A stretch of 64,000 nucleotides of DNA from positions 175,698 through 239,697 of the forward strand of contig NZ_JBGFGN010000129.1 in assembly GCF_041224595.1 (NCBI RefSeq), in the 5' to 3' direction. Shown piece after piece: positions 36,892-44,603 of this stretch. The stretch comes from Donghicola sp041224595 (GTDB lineage: Bacteria; Pseudomonadota; Alphaproteobacteria; Rhodobacterales; Rhodobacteraceae). Under the pieces are notes generated by a model that worked only from the letters and a program-made list of their open reading frames with translations, made no database searches and had not been told where the DNA came from. Both the position numbers and the translations under genes were made by a program. How positions within the stretch are numbered: the first letter of the stretch is position 1; every line of letters begins with the position of its first letter.

Positions 36892-37281
36892 CAATGACCC
36901 CCCTGTTTGGCAAGATTTTTGCATCGACCTAACACACCATGGCGATGGAATGCTTTGATCTCAAAGGCCGACGTCATTCCTGGGCGGGATGATCTGCGCT
37001 TTGCCGATCAAAGTCACGGGCTGTTTGAAAGAGAAGGAGATGTCTGAAATGAAAATGACCCGACGCATCGCGTCAGGCCATTCCCGTATATCACTGAAGC
37101 CGCTCTTGCTTCTTTAACCGAGCACTCGATACCATTTACCATGGAACTCATACTCGACAGCCAAACACGCTGTCGTTGGGATGGTTGTACCCAATCAACT
37201 GTCCTAAGTCTATAATACCTAAGATGCAAAAATCGTAAGTTTACGTTACGTTACTTGACGTTAACGGCAACCGCTGGTGGA
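36892..37281. other. Intergenic regulatory region between the LacI-type gene and hglS
   Basis: This 390-base AT-richer stretch has no convincing gene; the open frame at 37014-37229 looks non-coding. Near the LacI end lies a cluster of ACGTTA/CGTTAACG elements (37242-37266), including the perfect palindrome CGTTAACG at 37259-37266. They could be binding sites, but no promoter can be fixed with confidence. The hglS promoter must lie here. Confidence 0.5.
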
Positions 37282-38307
37282 TTAGTAGCGCTTCAGGGTA
37301 TCGCCAAAGGAAATGCGCGGCGTCAATTCGACGATTCTATCTGGATCTGGAGAGTCGGGGTCATTGCGCGCGGCGATAATTTCGGCAGCCTTTCGACCAA
37401 TGTCTTTGCGGCAGGCATCCATAGTTGCCAGCTGGCGCGGCAGGCCATCCAACAGTTCGACACCGTTGAAACCGGCCAAACCGATCTGACCGGGGATATC
37501 AATGCCCTGTTCCAGCAACCAAAGCATCCCACCTGCACCAATCATGTCATTGGAGTAGTAGATGAAGTCGAGGTCCGGAGTCCGTTCCAGCAACTGCTGG
37601 GTCAGTTCGCGTCCTTTCAACAGAGCAGATCCACCCGAGTAGAACTCCTGATCTGCGATTTCGATTCCAGCTTTGGCCAACGCCTCGGTAAAGCCTTCGA
37701 AGCGTTTGCGCGCGCGATGGTCCATGGGCATTTTGGTGCCAAGGAAACCGATCCTTTGATATCCCTGCTTAATAATTGCCTGCGCCATTTCACGGCCGGC
37801 GCGGCGGTGCGAAATACCCACCATGCTGTCGACGCATTTGCCATCGACGTCCATGATCTCGACCATCGGAATACCAGCTGCGACCATCATGGCCCGTGCT
37901 GCATCAGAATGCTCGAGGCCCGCGATGATGACGCCAGAGGGGCGCCATGACAGCATTTCATAAAGAACGCGCTCTTCGGTTTCCGGGTTGTAATCGGTCA
38001 CACCGACGACGGGCTGCAGGTCGGTTGCGCTAAGCACTTCGTTGATTCCCGTCATCACATTCGGGAAGACCATGTTTGACAGACTGGGTATGACAACCCC
38101 GACCAGGTTCACACGCTGACTGGCTAGTGCGCCTGCAATCTTGTTTGGCACATAGCCCAATTCTCGGGCTGCCTTGAGGACGCGCTCTCGGGTCGCTTCG
38201 GACACGTCACCACGATTTCGCAGAACGCGGCTGACTGTCATTTCGGAGACGCCTGAAGCTTCGGAAACATCACGCAGGGTAAGCGGGCGTGTCGGGGTGT
38301 TGGTCAT
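37282..38307 (-). CDS. LacI-family transcriptional regulator
   Basis: A 341-residue repressor-type protein. The N-terminal helix-turn-helix with hinge is LTLRDVSEASGVSEMTVSRVLRNRGDVSEATRERVLKAARELGYVPN in two parts, near residues 9-56. A periplasmic-binding-type sensor domain follows (GVVIPSLSNMVFPNVMTGIN and the late FIYYSNDMIGAGGMLWLLE). Its position on the same strand, upstream of hglS and the ALDH7 gene, suggests control of this pair. The ligand is unknown; its sequence also resembles regulators of sugar-acid genes. Confidence 0.88.
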   Translation of the reverse strand: MTNTPTRPLTLRDVSEASGVSEMTVSRVLRNRGDVSEATRERVLKAARELGYVPNKIAGALASQRVNLVGVVIPSLSNMVFPNVMTGINEVLSATDLQPVVGVTDYNPETEERVLYEMLSWRPSGVIIAGLEHSDAARAMMVAAGIPMVEIMDVDGKCVDSMVGISHRRAGREMAQAIIKQGYQRIGFLGTKMPMDHRARKRFEGFTEALAKAGIEIADQEFYSGGSALLKGRELTQQLLERTPDLDFIYYSNDMIGAGGMLWLLEQGIDIPGQIGLAGFNGVELLDGLPRQLATMDACRKDIGRKAAEIIAARNDPDSPDPDRIVELTPRISFGDTLKRY

Positions 38308-38417
38308 GGCCGTTCCGTCTATTGTATCACTTCATCTTTCCCTCAACCGACCCGCGTGTCCAGAGCGAACCATTAGGCTTGCGCTATAGAGTGCTTTTGG
38401 CCACAAGAGGGCCGCGT

Positions 38418-38494
38418 GGCCCCGTGGCTCAACTGGATAGAGCAGCCCCCTCCTAAGGGGCAGGTTACAGGTTCGAACCCTGTCGGGGTCGCCA
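38418..38494 (+). tRNA. tRNA-Arg (anticodon CCT)
   Basis: A 77-base cloverleaf: acceptor GGCCCCG with CGGGGTC, D arm GGCTCAACTGGATAGAGC, anticodon loop CTCCTAA giving CCT, T arm GGTTCGAACCC, encoded CCA. It reads AGG. Confidence 0.95.
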
Positions 38495-38533
38495 TGTTTT
38501 ATGCAGCGATTGTCTTTACAAAGGATGGCCTGA

Positions 38534-39223
38534 ATGGAATTTCGAGACGTCATCGAAACCTTGGGTCTTAAGGTCCCATTCGATCCAAAGATCATCACAC
38601 CGGTGATCGAGCGCTGTATGCGGAACAATTACTACGAGCATGATGAGGTCAGGGCGCTACGCGCCGTGTTGCAGGCCGATGACCGGGTTCTTGAACTCGG
38701 TGGTCGGGTTGGTTTGTGCTCTACAGTCATTGCGAAAATCCCCTCAATCTCTCGGGTTGTTGCCATTGAGGCGAACCCCGAGATGATTTCGATGATCGAA
38801 GAAACGCATCGACTGAACCCTGTTTCGGGGCTGGTGGAGGTTCGAAATTTCGTTGTGACGTCTTCTGCTGCAAGCGAAGTGCCGTTCTACATCCGGTCTG
38901 ATTTCTGGAGCTCCTCCATGGACAAAGAGGCCGGTCCATTCGATCGGGTCGCAATGGTCCCTTCGATTTCCCTTCGGTCTTTGCTTGCAGAGATTTCACC
39001 GACTCTGCTCGTTTGTGACATTGAAGGCGGCGAATTGGGCCTGTTTGACAACGTCGATCTTAGCGGGGTCGAGACCGTTATTATGGAACTACATCCAAAG
39101 GTTTACGGGACCGAAGGGTGCGAACATGTGGTCTCGGTCCTCGCGGCGCAGGGGTTGCATGTGTCGCCGTTGTCCAAGCAGGGCAATTCGGTGCAGGTGT
39201 TTTCGAGGCGCTCGTCACTCTAG
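38534..39223 (+). CDS. FkbM-family methyltransferase
   Basis: A 229-residue SAM-dependent enzyme. Motif I is RVLELGGRVGLCSTVIAKI near residue 52, and VVAIEANPEMISMIEE follows with the acidic residue that binds SAM. The family motif CDIEGGELGLF near 160 and a VIMELHPKVYG segment complete the fold. The substrate is unknown. It starts 39 bases after tRNA-Arg. The next gene follows after 81 bases. Confidence 0.82.
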   Translation: MEFRDVIETLGLKVPFDPKIITPVIERCMRNNYYEHDEVRALRAVLQADDRVLELGGRVGLCSTVIAKIPSISRVVAIEANPEMISMIEETHRLNPVSGLVEVRNFVVTSSAASEVPFYIRSDFWSSSMDKEAGPFDRVAMVPSISLRSLLAEISPTLLVCDIEGGELGLFDNVDLSGVETVIMELHPKVYGTEGCEHVVSVLAAQGLHVSPLSKQGNSVQVFSRRSSL

Positions 39224-39304
39224 GCGGAGAATCTGTCCTCTGGACAGATCTGTTGCCCTGTGCTCCCTTTTCGAACAAATGTTCAATTCAAGTGGAGAAG
39301 CACC

Positions 39305-40525
39305 ATGGCCCAGATCCCCAGTCTTAAAGCCAAAGACCGTCCCGACCTTGGGGCGTTCGACTGGGCTGATCCTCTGTTGTTGTCTACGCAACTGTCCGAA
39401 GAAGAGCGGATGCTGCAAGAGGGGGCCCATGCGTTCGCGCAGGACAAGCTACAACCACGAGTCGTCGCCGCCTTTGAAGAAGAGCGGGTCGAGCCTGCGA
39501 TCTTCAAGGAAATGGGGGATGCCGGCCTGCTCGGTGCGACACTGCCAGAAGAGTATGGCGGGCTCGGTGCTTCCTATGTGTCCTACGGCCTGATCGCCCG
39601 AGAGGTAGAGAGGGTGGACTCTGGCTACCGCAGCATGATGAGTGTGCAATCGTCCTTGGTCATCTATCCGATCTACGCCTATGGCACCGAAGAGCAGCGG
39701 CAGAAATACCTGCCGGGGTTGTGCAGCGGCGATTTGATCGGGTGCTTTGGCCTGACCGAGCCGGATGCTGGCAGTGATCCGGCGGGAATGAAAACCCGTG
39801 CTGAAAAAACAGACAATGGCTATCGATTGACAGGGGCCAAGATGTGGATCTCGAACAGCCCGATCGCGGATGTCTTTGTCGTGTGGGCGAAATCCGATGC
39901 GCATGGGGGCAAGATCAAAGGCTTTGTTCTGGAAAAAGGGATGGCTGGCCTGTCAGCGCCCAAAATCGGCAACAAGCTGTCTCTGCGGGCCAGCGTGACA
40001 GGCGAGATCGTGCTGGACGGGGTCGAGGTTGGCGAAGATGCCCTGCTGCCAAATGTCGAAGGTCTGAAAGGCCCCTTCGGCTGTCTGAACCGTGCGCGCT
40101 ACGGAATCGCTTGGGGTGTCATGGGGGCCGCCGAGTTCTGCTGGCACGCTGCGCGCCAGTACGGTCTGGATCGCAAGCAGTTCAACCGTCCCATCGCGCA
40201 GACACAGTTGTTCCAGAAAAAGCTGGCGGACATGCAGACCGAGATCACCTTGGGTCTACAGGCCGCTTTGCAGGTGGGGCGACTGATGGACGACGCCAAA
40301 GCAGCCCCCGAGATGATAAGCCTGATCAAACGCAACAATTGCGGCAAAGCGCTAGAAATCGCCCGTCACGCCCGCGACATGCACGGCGGCAACGGGATTA
40401 GCGGCGAATTCCAAGTGATCCGTCATATGATTAACTTAGAAACGGTGAACACCTACGAAGGCACCCACGACGTGCACGCGCTGATTTTGGGCAGGTCACA
40501 GACGGGGCTTCAGGCATTTTTCTGA
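39305..40525 (+). CDS. gcdH: Glutaryl-CoA dehydrogenase
   Basis: A 406-residue FAD enzyme converting glutaryl-CoA to crotonyl-CoA. The FAD/substrate segments GCFGLTEPDAGSDPAGM near 155 and LRASVTGEIVLDGVEV near 225 are typical of acyl-CoA dehydrogenases. The C-terminal NTYEGTHDVHALILGRSQTG carries the catalytic Glu385 and matches GcdH closely. The ATG at 39305 is preferred over in-frame 39260. It belongs to lysine/tryptophan breakdown, so it fits near the lysine genes at 34-37 kb. Confidence 0.9.
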   Translation: MAQIPSLKAKDRPDLGAFDWADPLLLSTQLSEEERMLQEGAHAFAQDKLQPRVVAAFEEERVEPAIFKEMGDAGLLGATLPEEYGGLGASYVSYGLIAREVERVDSGYRSMMSVQSSLVIYPIYAYGTEEQRQKYLPGLCSGDLIGCFGLTEPDAGSDPAGMKTRAEKTDNGYRLTGAKMWISNSPIADVFVVWAKSDAHGGKIKGFVLEKGMAGLSAPKIGNKLSLRASVTGEIVLDGVEVGEDALLPNVEGLKGPFGCLNRARYGIAWGVMGAAEFCWHAARQYGLDRKQFNRPIAQTQLFQKKLADMQTEITLGLQAALQVGRLMDDAKAAPEMISLIKRNNCGKALEIARHARDMHGGNGISGEFQVIRHMINLETVNTYEGTHDVHALILGRSQTGLQAFF

Positions 40526-40561
40526 TCTGGCCGTGGTGCGAAGCGTTGGATGCGATGCAGC

Positions 40562-41248
40562 CTACCGCACATCAATCGCGTCTTTCGCCACCGACAGCAT
40601 ATAGCCGCGCCGCGCAATGCTCCGGACGAGCAGTTCGCTGACCATCTGGTTGCCTAAGGCGTCGCGGAGGCGTTTGATTCTGGTGGCGCCTGCGGCCTCT
40701 TCGCAGTCGGCTGAGGCCTTTCCGCTGATCATGCCTTCGATTTCAGAGCCGGATAGGATGTCATCGTCCATCCGCGCTTCGGCCAGAACGGACAGGGTTT
40801 CGATCGCGGCGGGCGTCAGTTTGAAGCCCATGTCGTTCAGGTAAACCATGTTCTCGTTCCGTTGGATCACCAGGGACCGCACCTGAATGCCCGATCGTTC
40901 GATCTGGGCCATGCGGCGGCCCAAGGTCGTCAGCAGCAACAGAAACACCAGCGCGGATAGCAGCATCGCGCAGGAAAAGACCAACAGCACAAAGATCACC
41001 ATCCGGTAGCTGGCGAGCGTGTCGGAAAAGGCTGTGCCCGACTGTGCCAGAATTTCCAGCAGCTTCAGGTCGGCGCGGCCTGTCAGGGTGTCATTCTCTA
41101 CGAAAATCCGTTCGACCTGCGCGTTAAAGGCGTTTGCGTCGGGCAGGCTCAGGATTAGGAACGCGGCAGCCACACCGAGGATCGCGATCACCACCGCGAA
41201 CCCGATCCAGACGATCCGGTTTCCTTTAGTAACGAAGGAAGAAGTCAC
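40562..41248 (-). CDS. Membrane-anchored winged-helix protein, inverted ToxR-like topology
   Basis: A 228-residue protein. Two membrane helices (about residues 12-34 and 82-108) enclose a 47-residue loop, probably periplasmic. The C-terminal 120 residues contain an OmpR-type winged helix: GFKLTPAAIETLSVLAEARM, ATRIKRLRDALGN and LLVRSIARRGYMLSV, matching LT.E..LL, the recognition helix and the final wing. DNA binding would be cytoplasmic. The GTG at 41248 is chosen because AAGG precedes it and the ATG at 41296 would overlap the upstream gene by 71 bases; GTG at 41257 is an alternative. Overlaps the preceding gene by 23 bases, so coupled. Confidence 0.72.
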   Translation of the reverse strand: MTSSFVTKGNRIVWIGFAVVIAILGVAAAFLILSLPDANAFNAQVERIFVENDTLTGRADLKLLEILAQSGTAFSDTLASYRMVIFVLLVFSCAMLLSALVFLLLLTTLGRRMAQIERSGIQVRSLVIQRNENMVYLNDMGFKLTPAAIETLSVLAEARMDDDILSGSEIEGMISGKASADCEEAAGATRIKRLRDALGNQMVSELLVRSIARRGYMLSVAKDAIDVR

Positions 41249-41504
41249 CCGCCGCACCTTTGCGTTGTTCCAGTCCAGACTCGTCGAAGGTGCCAACGAT
41301 ATTCAGCAAGGTCCAGCCATCCGCTGCCAGCTTCGGCCGAAGTGCGCTTGCCGCGCTCTTTTTCGAGCACGCGCCAGATACTTGGGTCACCCCATACGCG
41401 AGCCGCAGGGGGGAGTCCTTCTTGGCCTTGTAATCGGCGTAACAGGCCGCCTGAGCAGGCGCTGCCACCACCAAGAGCCCGAGGGCAAAGATGATGTGTT
41501 TCAT
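41226..41504 (-). CDS. Small secreted protein of unknown function
   Basis: A 92-residue protein with a clear signal peptide (MKHIIFALGLLVVAAPAQAA, cleavage near residue 20). Two cysteines remain in the mature part (near 21 and 45), possibly disulfide bonded. The segment LRPKLAADGWTLLNIVGTFDESG is notable but not recognised. It overlaps the membrane winged-helix gene downstream by 23 bases, so it may be its periplasmic partner or signal component, which is a guess from context. Confidence 0.65.
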   Translation of the reverse strand: MKHIIFALGLLVVAAPAQAACYADYKAKKDSPLRLAYGVTQVSGACSKKSAASALRPKLAADGWTLLNIVGTFDESGLEQRKGAAGDFFLRY

Positions 41505-41661
41505 GGCTCAAAAATGCCTGATGCCCCTGGTGATATGCAATAACAATCGCAGGTTCTAGCGCGGTTATCCCATAGCAATCGGCTGATATTGCTCGACTTT
41601 CGGATTTCCGATGACGGTGGGTGCATCAAACACACCCGCTGGCCCTTACGGAGATCCGAGA

Positions 41662-42219
41662 ATGAAAAAGATCAGCAAAGCCCTGACTACTCTGACCCTT
41701 GCTACCGCAATGTTTGTCGGGGGCGCGACGCAACCGGTTCAGGCTGCAGAAAACAATGATGCCATCCGAGCTTTGGCGGGAATCGCCGCGTTGGCTGGCA
41801 TTGCTCTGGCGGTGAACAACGCCAACCGCGCCAGCGAAGCCGAGCAACGGGCAGAGCATTACAAAGACCGTTTTAAGGACGAGCGTGATCGCTACATGCA
41901 TGTGCAGACCCATGGTGGCGGTCGACCGTCCCAAGGACACAGCAAGCCAAATCACTGGAACCATATCCAGCCACCTGCTCCTCGGCCTGCGCCTCAGGCC
42001 AGCTACGGTTTGCCGCGCCGCTGTCTGAAAATCTACGATACCCGTCAGGGCAAAGATGTTGCGATGTACGGGATGCACTGTCTGGCCTCCGCAAAAGTGC
42101 GGATGCGCGATCTGCCCAACGAGTGTGTCCGCCGCGTACGTACCGAAGATCGCACGAACATCTTGGGATACGACCCCCGTTGTCTCAGCAATCGTGGGGT
42201 CGCGCTGTCGCGTCGCTGA
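41662..42219 (+). CDS. Secreted protein of unknown function with four cysteines
   Basis: A 185-residue protein. A signal peptide ends near residue 29 (QPVQAAEN). Next is a hydrophobic stretch ALAGIAALAGIALAVNN, then a charged helix-prone region (RASEAEQRAEHYKDRFKDER), a Pro/His/Gly-rich linker, and a C-terminal domain with four Cys (RRCLKIYD, MHCLAS, NECVRR, PRCLSN). I do not recognise the family. GGAG precedes the ATG at 41662; an upstream in-frame start at 41611 lacks support. A terminator follows. Confidence 0.7.
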   Translation: MKKISKALTTLTLATAMFVGGATQPVQAAENNDAIRALAGIAALAGIALAVNNANRASEAEQRAEHYKDRFKDERDRYMHVQTHGGGRPSQGHSKPNHWNHIQPPAPRPAPQASYGLPRRCLKIYDTRQGKDVAMYGMHCLASAKVRMRDLPNECVRRVRTEDRTNILGYDPRCLSNRGVALSRR

Positions 42220-42248
42220 GCCCCCTCCAGCCACGTGATACCGCAACT

Positions 42249-42274
42249 GGCGGGCCTTCGGGTCCGCCTTTTTT
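42249..42274 (+). terminator. Rho-independent terminator of the secreted-protein gene
   Basis: GGCGGGCC, loop TTCG, GGTCCGCC (one G-T pair), then TTTTTT. Confidence 0.88.
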
Positions 42275-42313
42275 GTGGTTGCGGGAGTTATGAGGCAGGG
42301 GCCACATGCAGCC

Positions 42314-42955
42314 ATGACAGAGAAAACCTTCCCCGACGATTCTTTCGAACGCGCCGCCATGGCGCGCGGTTTATCCCCAGTGGCGGGAGTGGACGAAGTG
42401 GGCCGTGGCCCGCTTGCCGGACCTGTGGTCGCCGCTGCTGTGATTCTGAACCCTGACGATATTCCAGAGGGTCTGAACGATTCTAAGAAGCTGACCGCGA
42501 AGCGCCGCGCTGCGATTCTCGACGTGATTCTGGAGAAGGCGCAGTACGGGATCGGAATCGCCTCGGTCGAAGAGATCGATCAGATCAACATTTTGCAGGC
42601 CAGCTTCCTTGCCATGCGCCGCGCGGTCGAGGCCTTGCCCGTTCAGCCCGCGCACCTGTTGATAGATGGCAATAAAATCCCCCCTGAACTCAATGGTTTC
42701 TCTGAATGCATCGTCAAAGGGGACAGCCGCTCGGTGTCCATCGCGGCGGCCTCGATCATCGCAAAAGAGCATCGTGATGGCATCATGCGCGACCTTGCAG
42801 AGCAATTCCCGGGCTACGGCTGGGAGAAGAATGCAGGCTACGGATCCAAGGCCCACATGGATGCACTTACGCTTTTGGGCGCAACAGAGCACCATAGGCG
42901 TACCTTTAAGCCTATCCACAACATCTTGTATCAAGGCAAAAACTTAACTTCCTGA
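42314..42955 (+). CDS. rnhB: Ribonuclease HII
   Basis: A 213-residue RNase HII that removes RNA from RNA-DNA hybrids and misincorporated ribonucleotides. The active site is AGVDEVGRGPLAGPVVAAAV with its DEDD residues near 24, and HLLIDGNKIPPEL continues the family pattern. The later SVSIAAASIIAKEHRDGIM and GYGWEKNAGYGSKAHM segments are conserved. The start at 42314 matches usual family length; ATG at 42290 is also possible. It lies 91 bases before ccrM, a common pairing. Confidence 0.92.
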   Translation: MTEKTFPDDSFERAAMARGLSPVAGVDEVGRGPLAGPVVAAAVILNPDDIPEGLNDSKKLTAKRRAAILDVILEKAQYGIGIASVEEIDQINILQASFLAMRRAVEALPVQPAHLLIDGNKIPPELNGFSECIVKGDSRSVSIAAASIIAKEHRDGIMRDLAEQFPGYGWEKNAGYGSKAHMDALTLLGATEHHRRTFKPIHNILYQGKNLTS

Positions 42956-43046
42956 TTCAAAAAAGAAATTGACCTTCTGCCGGGTTTCCCACATTTTTAT
43001 CCACAACTAGAGCGCAGCAAGCGCCGGTGTTAGAGGCAGACAAAAA

Positions 43047-44162
43047 ATGACAAAGAATTCCAAGCAGGACGCGCAGTGCGCGCTCCCAAGGAACGCTATT
43101 TTGGGCGGTGACTGCATCGAGTTGATGAACTCGCTTCCTGAAAACAGCGTTGACCTGATCTTTGCGGATCCCCCGTACAATTTGCAATTGCGCGGCGAGT
43201 TGAACCGTCCGGATAATTCCAAGGTCGACGCTGTGGATGATCACTGGGATCAATTCGACAGCTTTGCAGCATATGACGAGTTTACCCGTGGCTGGCTGGC
43301 CGCGGCCCGCCGTCTGCTCAAGCCGAATGGCGCTATCTGGGTCATTGGCAGCTATCACAACATTTTCCGCGTTGGTGCGGCGCTCCAGAACACTGGTTAC
43401 TGGATCCTGAACGACGTGGTTTGGCGCAAGTCCAACCCCATGCCCAACTTCCGCGGCAAGCGTCTGACCAACGCCCACGAAACTATGATTTGGGCGTCCA
43501 AGTCAGAAGGCGCGAAGTACACCTTTAACTATGAGGCTCTGAAGGCCCTGAACGAAGGTGTCCAGATGCGCAGCGACTGGGTCCTGCCCATTTGCACCGG
43601 CCACGAACGCCTAAAAGACGAGGAGGGCAACAAAGCCCACCCGACCCAGAAGCCCCAGAGCCTGCTACACCGCGTCATCGTTGGAAGCACCAACCCGGGC
43701 GACGTGGTTCTGGACCCCTTCTTTGGCACCGGCACCACCGGCGCTGTGGCCAAGATGCTGGGACGCGACTTCATCGGGATCGAGCGCGAAGAAAGCTATC
43801 GCGCCATCGCCGAAGAGCGCATTGCCCAAGTCAAACCCTACGACAAGACCGCCCTCGAGGTGTCGACGTCGAAGCGCGCAGCCCCCCGTGTCCCCTTTGG
43901 CCAGTTGGTTGAACGTGGCATGCTCCAGCCCGGCGATGAGCTGTATTCAACCGGTAACCGTTTCAAGGCGATTGTCCGCGCGGATGGCACACTGGTCGGC
44001 AAGGATTTCAAGGGCTCGATCCATCAGGTCGGCGCACATTACGAAGGTGCCCCCAGCTGCAACGGCTGGACCTACTGGCACTTCAAGCGTGATGGCCAGA
44101 TAATTCCGATCGACGTGCTGCGCCAGCAAATCCGTGCCGAAATGGAAGGCCGGACCAACTAA
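43047..44162 (+). CDS. ccrM: Cell-cycle-regulated adenine DNA methyltransferase CcrM (GANTC)
   Basis: A 371-residue beta-class N6-adenine methyltransferase. The catalytic DPPY is at residues 41-44 and the SAM site FFGTGTT near 225, in beta-class order. The C-terminal about 90 residues (TSKRAAPRVPFGQLVERGML onward) form the extra domain needed for DNA binding in CcrM. CcrM methylates GANTC and is part of the alphaproteobacterial cell cycle. There is no restriction enzyme nearby, so it is an orphan. A GATTC lies at 42954-42958, just before the promoter region, and could make expression sensitive to methylation; this is inference. Confidence 0.94.
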   Translation: MTKNSKQDAQCALPRNAILGGDCIELMNSLPENSVDLIFADPPYNLQLRGELNRPDNSKVDAVDDHWDQFDSFAAYDEFTRGWLAAARRLLKPNGAIWVIGSYHNIFRVGAALQNTGYWILNDVVWRKSNPMPNFRGKRLTNAHETMIWASKSEGAKYTFNYEALKALNEGVQMRSDWVLPICTGHERLKDEEGNKAHPTQKPQSLLHRVIVGSTNPGDVVLDPFFGTGTTGAVAKMLGRDFIGIEREESYRAIAEERIAQVKPYDKTALEVSTSKRAAPRVPFGQLVERGMLQPGDELYSTGNRFKAIVRADGTLVGKDFKGSIHQVGAHYEGAPSCNGWTYWHFKRDGQIIPIDVLRQQIRAEMEGRTN

Positions 44163-44224
44163 ACCCTAACAAGCAACTCCAGTTGCCTGCGACCGCGTTT
44201 CTTTGTCATACGCGGTCTCAACTT

Positions 44225-44263
44225 CGCCCCGCTGGTAATCCCATTCGCGGCGGGGCGCTTTTT
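44225..44263 (+). terminator. Rho-independent terminator of ccrM
   Basis: CGCCCCGC (44225-44232) and GCGGGGCG (44250-44257), then C and TTTTT. It ends 8 bases before the ATG of the channel gene, which thus needs its own promoter or read-through. Confidence 0.8.
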
Positions 44264-44270
44264 CGAGGCG

Positions 44271-44603
44271 ATGATGCAGCTACTGACGGCCTACATCCGC
44301 CTGCTTCGGGCCATCTACGAAGCGTTCACGCACCAATTGGTTCTGGCTCTGTTTTCAGTGAACCTGATTTTGGTGTCGATTGCCTCTGTGCTCTACATGC
44401 ACATCGAAGGCTGGGGATTCGTCCAAGCTCTCTACTTTTCGGTCATCACGATTTCCACCGTCGGCTACGGTGATCTGGTGCCAGTGACGCCTGCGGGCAA
44501 GCTATTCACATCCGGCTACATTTTTATCGGCGCGGGGTTCTTTTTCCTCGCTGTTGGCGCGTTCGCCGAAGACGTCATCAAATATATCCGCGAGCACCGT
44601 TAA
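44271..44603 (+). CDS. Small two-helix potassium channel protein
   Basis: A 110-residue ion channel with one pore module: helix about residues 20-45, pore segment YFSVITISTVGYGDLVPVTP holding the TVGYGD selectivity filter near 62-67, and helix about 80-102. It lacks the RCK or cyclic-nucleotide domains found in gated relatives. GAGG lies before the tandem ATGs at 44271/44274; the second has better spacing. It sits directly behind the ccrM terminator and overlaps alkB tail to tail by 4 bases. Confidence 0.85.
   Translation: MMQLLTAYIRLLRAIYEAFTHQLVLALFSVNLILVSIASVLYMHIEGWGFVQALYFSVITISTVGYGDLVPVTPAGKLFTSGYIFIGAGFFFLAVGAFAEDVIKYIREHR

Noticed and set aside
37014..37229. 71-codon minus-strand frame between the LacI gene and hglS
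   Set aside because: No ribosome site, no recognisable sequence, and it lies in a presumed regulatory gap.
43047..44162. CcrM as part of a restriction-modification system
   Set aside because: No restriction endonuclease is near, the protein has the CcrM-type C-terminal domain, and rnhB-ccrM is a usual chromosomal pair.
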